This document shows, one piece after another, positions 6,033 to 6,749 of a stretch of DNA of 6,749 bases (its first letter is position 1; the number at the start of each line of letters is the position of its first letter). The translations under genes and the position numbers were made by a program. This DNA comes from Vulcanimicrobiota bacterium (GTDB lineage Bacteria; Vulcanimicrobiota; Vulcanimicrobiia; Vulcanimicrobiales; Vulcanimicrobiaceae), in NCBI GenBank assembly GCA_019233165.1, contig JAFAMS010000460.1, positions 1-6,749 on the forward strand. The letters run 5' to 3'. A model generated the notes under the pieces. The model saw nothing but the letters and a program-made list of their open reading frames with translations. It was not told where the DNA came from and searched no databases.

Positions 6033-6749
6033 ATGCGACCGATTCGCGCGGTCACCGCAGCGGTGACAGCGCTCGCGTTTTTGCTCTGCAACGGGACACC
6101 ATCTGTGCGCGCAGCCGACGAGACCGTTCTTGGAAGGGTGCGCGGGAACGTCGGCTACCGGGCACCCGATGCGCCGGCCGTCACATACATCACCGGGACG
6201 CAGCAGCTGAACGATCAGTACTTTGCGATCACCGGTCAGAGCTCGGCGGGAGTTTTGACGCTCCCCGATTCATCGGTGGTCGGCCTCGGCGCAAACACCA
6301 ACGTGCAAGTCGAAGCGTTCAGACGAGCCGAGACCGGCGACGGGACGACGCTTACGATTCCGGATACGGGCGGGACGCTGCGCTTTCAAATCCGCCATCC
6401 CGCCGGCGCGCACTCGAACTATACGTTCAAGACGCCGGTTGCGACGATCTCCGTGCGCGGAACGGTCGGACTGCTCACGCACGCAACCAACGGCGACACC
6501 GTTGCGTGTCTGGATTGTCCGCCCGGCGACGTCGACGTCACCGTGAACGCGAGCGGCCGCGTGTATCCGCTCGTAACGGGCCAGACGCTCGTCATTTCGA
6601 TCGCCGGGATCGTTGCCGTCGGCGCGATAACCGCCGCCGTGCTGCAAGGATTTTCCGGAGCCGGGCTCTCGACGTCGGCGGCGGCCGCGTCGCCGGTCGC
6701 CGGCAGCGCAGCAGGTGCGGCAGCAGGTGCGTCCGCCGGCGCTGCAACC
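6033..6749 (+). CDS. Exported FecR-domain protein, 3' partial
   Basis: An open frame of 239 codons runs off the right edge without a stop. Residues 1-27 form a Sec signal peptide: Arg at 2 and 5, a hydrophobic core AVTALAFLL, and a probable cleavage after VRA at 27. Cys19 is not in a convincing lipobox. A FecR domain follows at about 65-180: the hallmark strand-turn VLTLPDSSVVGLGANTNVQV (74-93), then LRFQI, and TPVATISVRGT ending at residue 144. This fold occurs in anti-sigma regulators such as FecR and in many standalone periplasmic proteins. No sigma factor or TonB receptor gene is visible, and the protein lacks the N-terminal cytoplasmic region of FecR, so a standalone exported role is more likely. 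Odd points are a CLDC pair (Cys159, Cys162) inside the domain, a hydrophobic stretch LVISIAGIVAVGAITAAVL at 186-204 that may span a membrane, and an Ala/Gly/Ser tail after 207. The start is fixed by an in-frame TGA just upstream. It is divergent from the 118-residue gene with 34 bp between starts. Confidence 0.85.
   Translation, partial: MRPIRAVTAAVTALAFLLCNGTPSVRAADETVLGRVRGNVGYRAPDAPAVTYITGTQQLNDQYFAITGQSSAGVLTLPDSSVVGLGANTNVQVEAFRRAETGDGTTLTIPDTGGTLRFQIRHPAGAHSNYTFKTPVATISVRGTVGLLTHATNGDTVACLDCPPGDVDVTVNASGRVYPLVTGQTLVISIAGIVAVGAITAAVLQGFSGAGLSTSAAAASPVAGSAAGAAAGASAGAAT
6051..6067. repeat. Perfect 17-bp inverted repeat in the 5' end of the FecR-domain gene
   Basis: GTCACCGC, a central A, then GCGGTGAC form a perfect 8+1+8 palindrome. 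It lies 18 bp inside the FecR-domain gene, within signal-peptide codons (VTAAVT), and about 53 bp upstream of the preferred start of the divergent minus-strand gene. The position and symmetry would suit an operator for a dimeric regulator, but in GC-rich repetitive Ala/Val/Thr codons it may be coincidental. Confidence 0.4.
6708..6731 (+). repeat. Two perfect tandem copies of a 12-bp unit (GCAGCAGGTGCG)
   Basis: The 12-bp unit is repeated exactly at 6708-6719 and 6720-6731, in frame, encoding AAGA-AAGA in the low-complexity tail of the FecR-domain protein. Exact nucleotide identity, not just amino acid similarity, points to a slippage-type duplication. The window ends 18 bases later, so more copies or degenerate units may follow. 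Confidence 0.8.

Noticed and set aside
6270..6647. 125-codon minus-strand frame
   Set aside because: It is antisense to the FecR-domain coding sequence, whose motifs and signal peptide are clear. The His/Arg/Asp-rich composition indicates a shadow.
6033..6749. FecR-type anti-sigma regulator of iron uptake
   Set aside because: There is no N-terminal cytoplasmic anti-sigma region, no neighbouring ECF sigma factor and no TonB receptor in view. Only the domain name is shared, so an iron-signalling role is not claimed.

Overview
This is a high-GC (roughly two-thirds G+C by eye) bacterial chromosomal window with ordinary housekeeping content plus a small, less familiar cluster at the right end. 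A Sec-type signal peptide and a FecR-type domain on the last gene suggest a cell with a periplasm or at least an exported compartment, and a phasin-like protein suggests polyhydroxyalkanoate storage. The phylum cannot be fixed from sequence reading alone. A high-GC diderm such as Eremiobacterota/Vulcanimicrobiota or a proteobacterial lineage is only a guess.

Layout, left to right. (1) The 3' part of an M20D-type amidohydrolase (+, ends at 983). (2) A 106-bp gap holding a strong hairpin followed by a T-run (1031-1070), read as an intrinsic terminator. (3) gltB, the glutamate synthase large subunit (+, about 1090-5277), complete with propeptide/catalytic Cys, FMN domain, 3Fe-4S cysteines and GXGXG domain. 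No gltD lies next to it. (4) Convergent to gltB, with only 3 bp between the stop codons, a two-gene minus-strand unit: an unrecognised 118-residue helical protein (5998-5642) overlapping by 14 bp a phasin-like protein (5655-5281) that has a very good Shine-Dalgarno sequence. (5) Divergent from that pair, an exported FecR-domain protein (+, 6033 to beyond the window end) with a hydrophobic segment and an Ala/Gly-rich tail containing a perfect 12-bp tandem repeat.

How they may work together: the amidohydrolase releases amino acids or free acids from N-acyl amides, and GltB builds glutamate from glutamine and 2-oxoglutarate, so both belong to nitrogen metabolism. The terminator argues that they are separate transcription units. 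The phasin-like gene and its overlapping partner look translationally coupled and are probably linked to storage granules. The FecR-domain protein has no visible sigma factor or TonB receptor partner here, so iron signalling cannot be claimed. No CRISPR array, tRNA, rRNA, transposase or defence system is visible. The most interesting points are modest: the start choice and possible attenuation at gltB, the missing gltD, the unknown partner of the phasin, and the odd FecR-domain protein.
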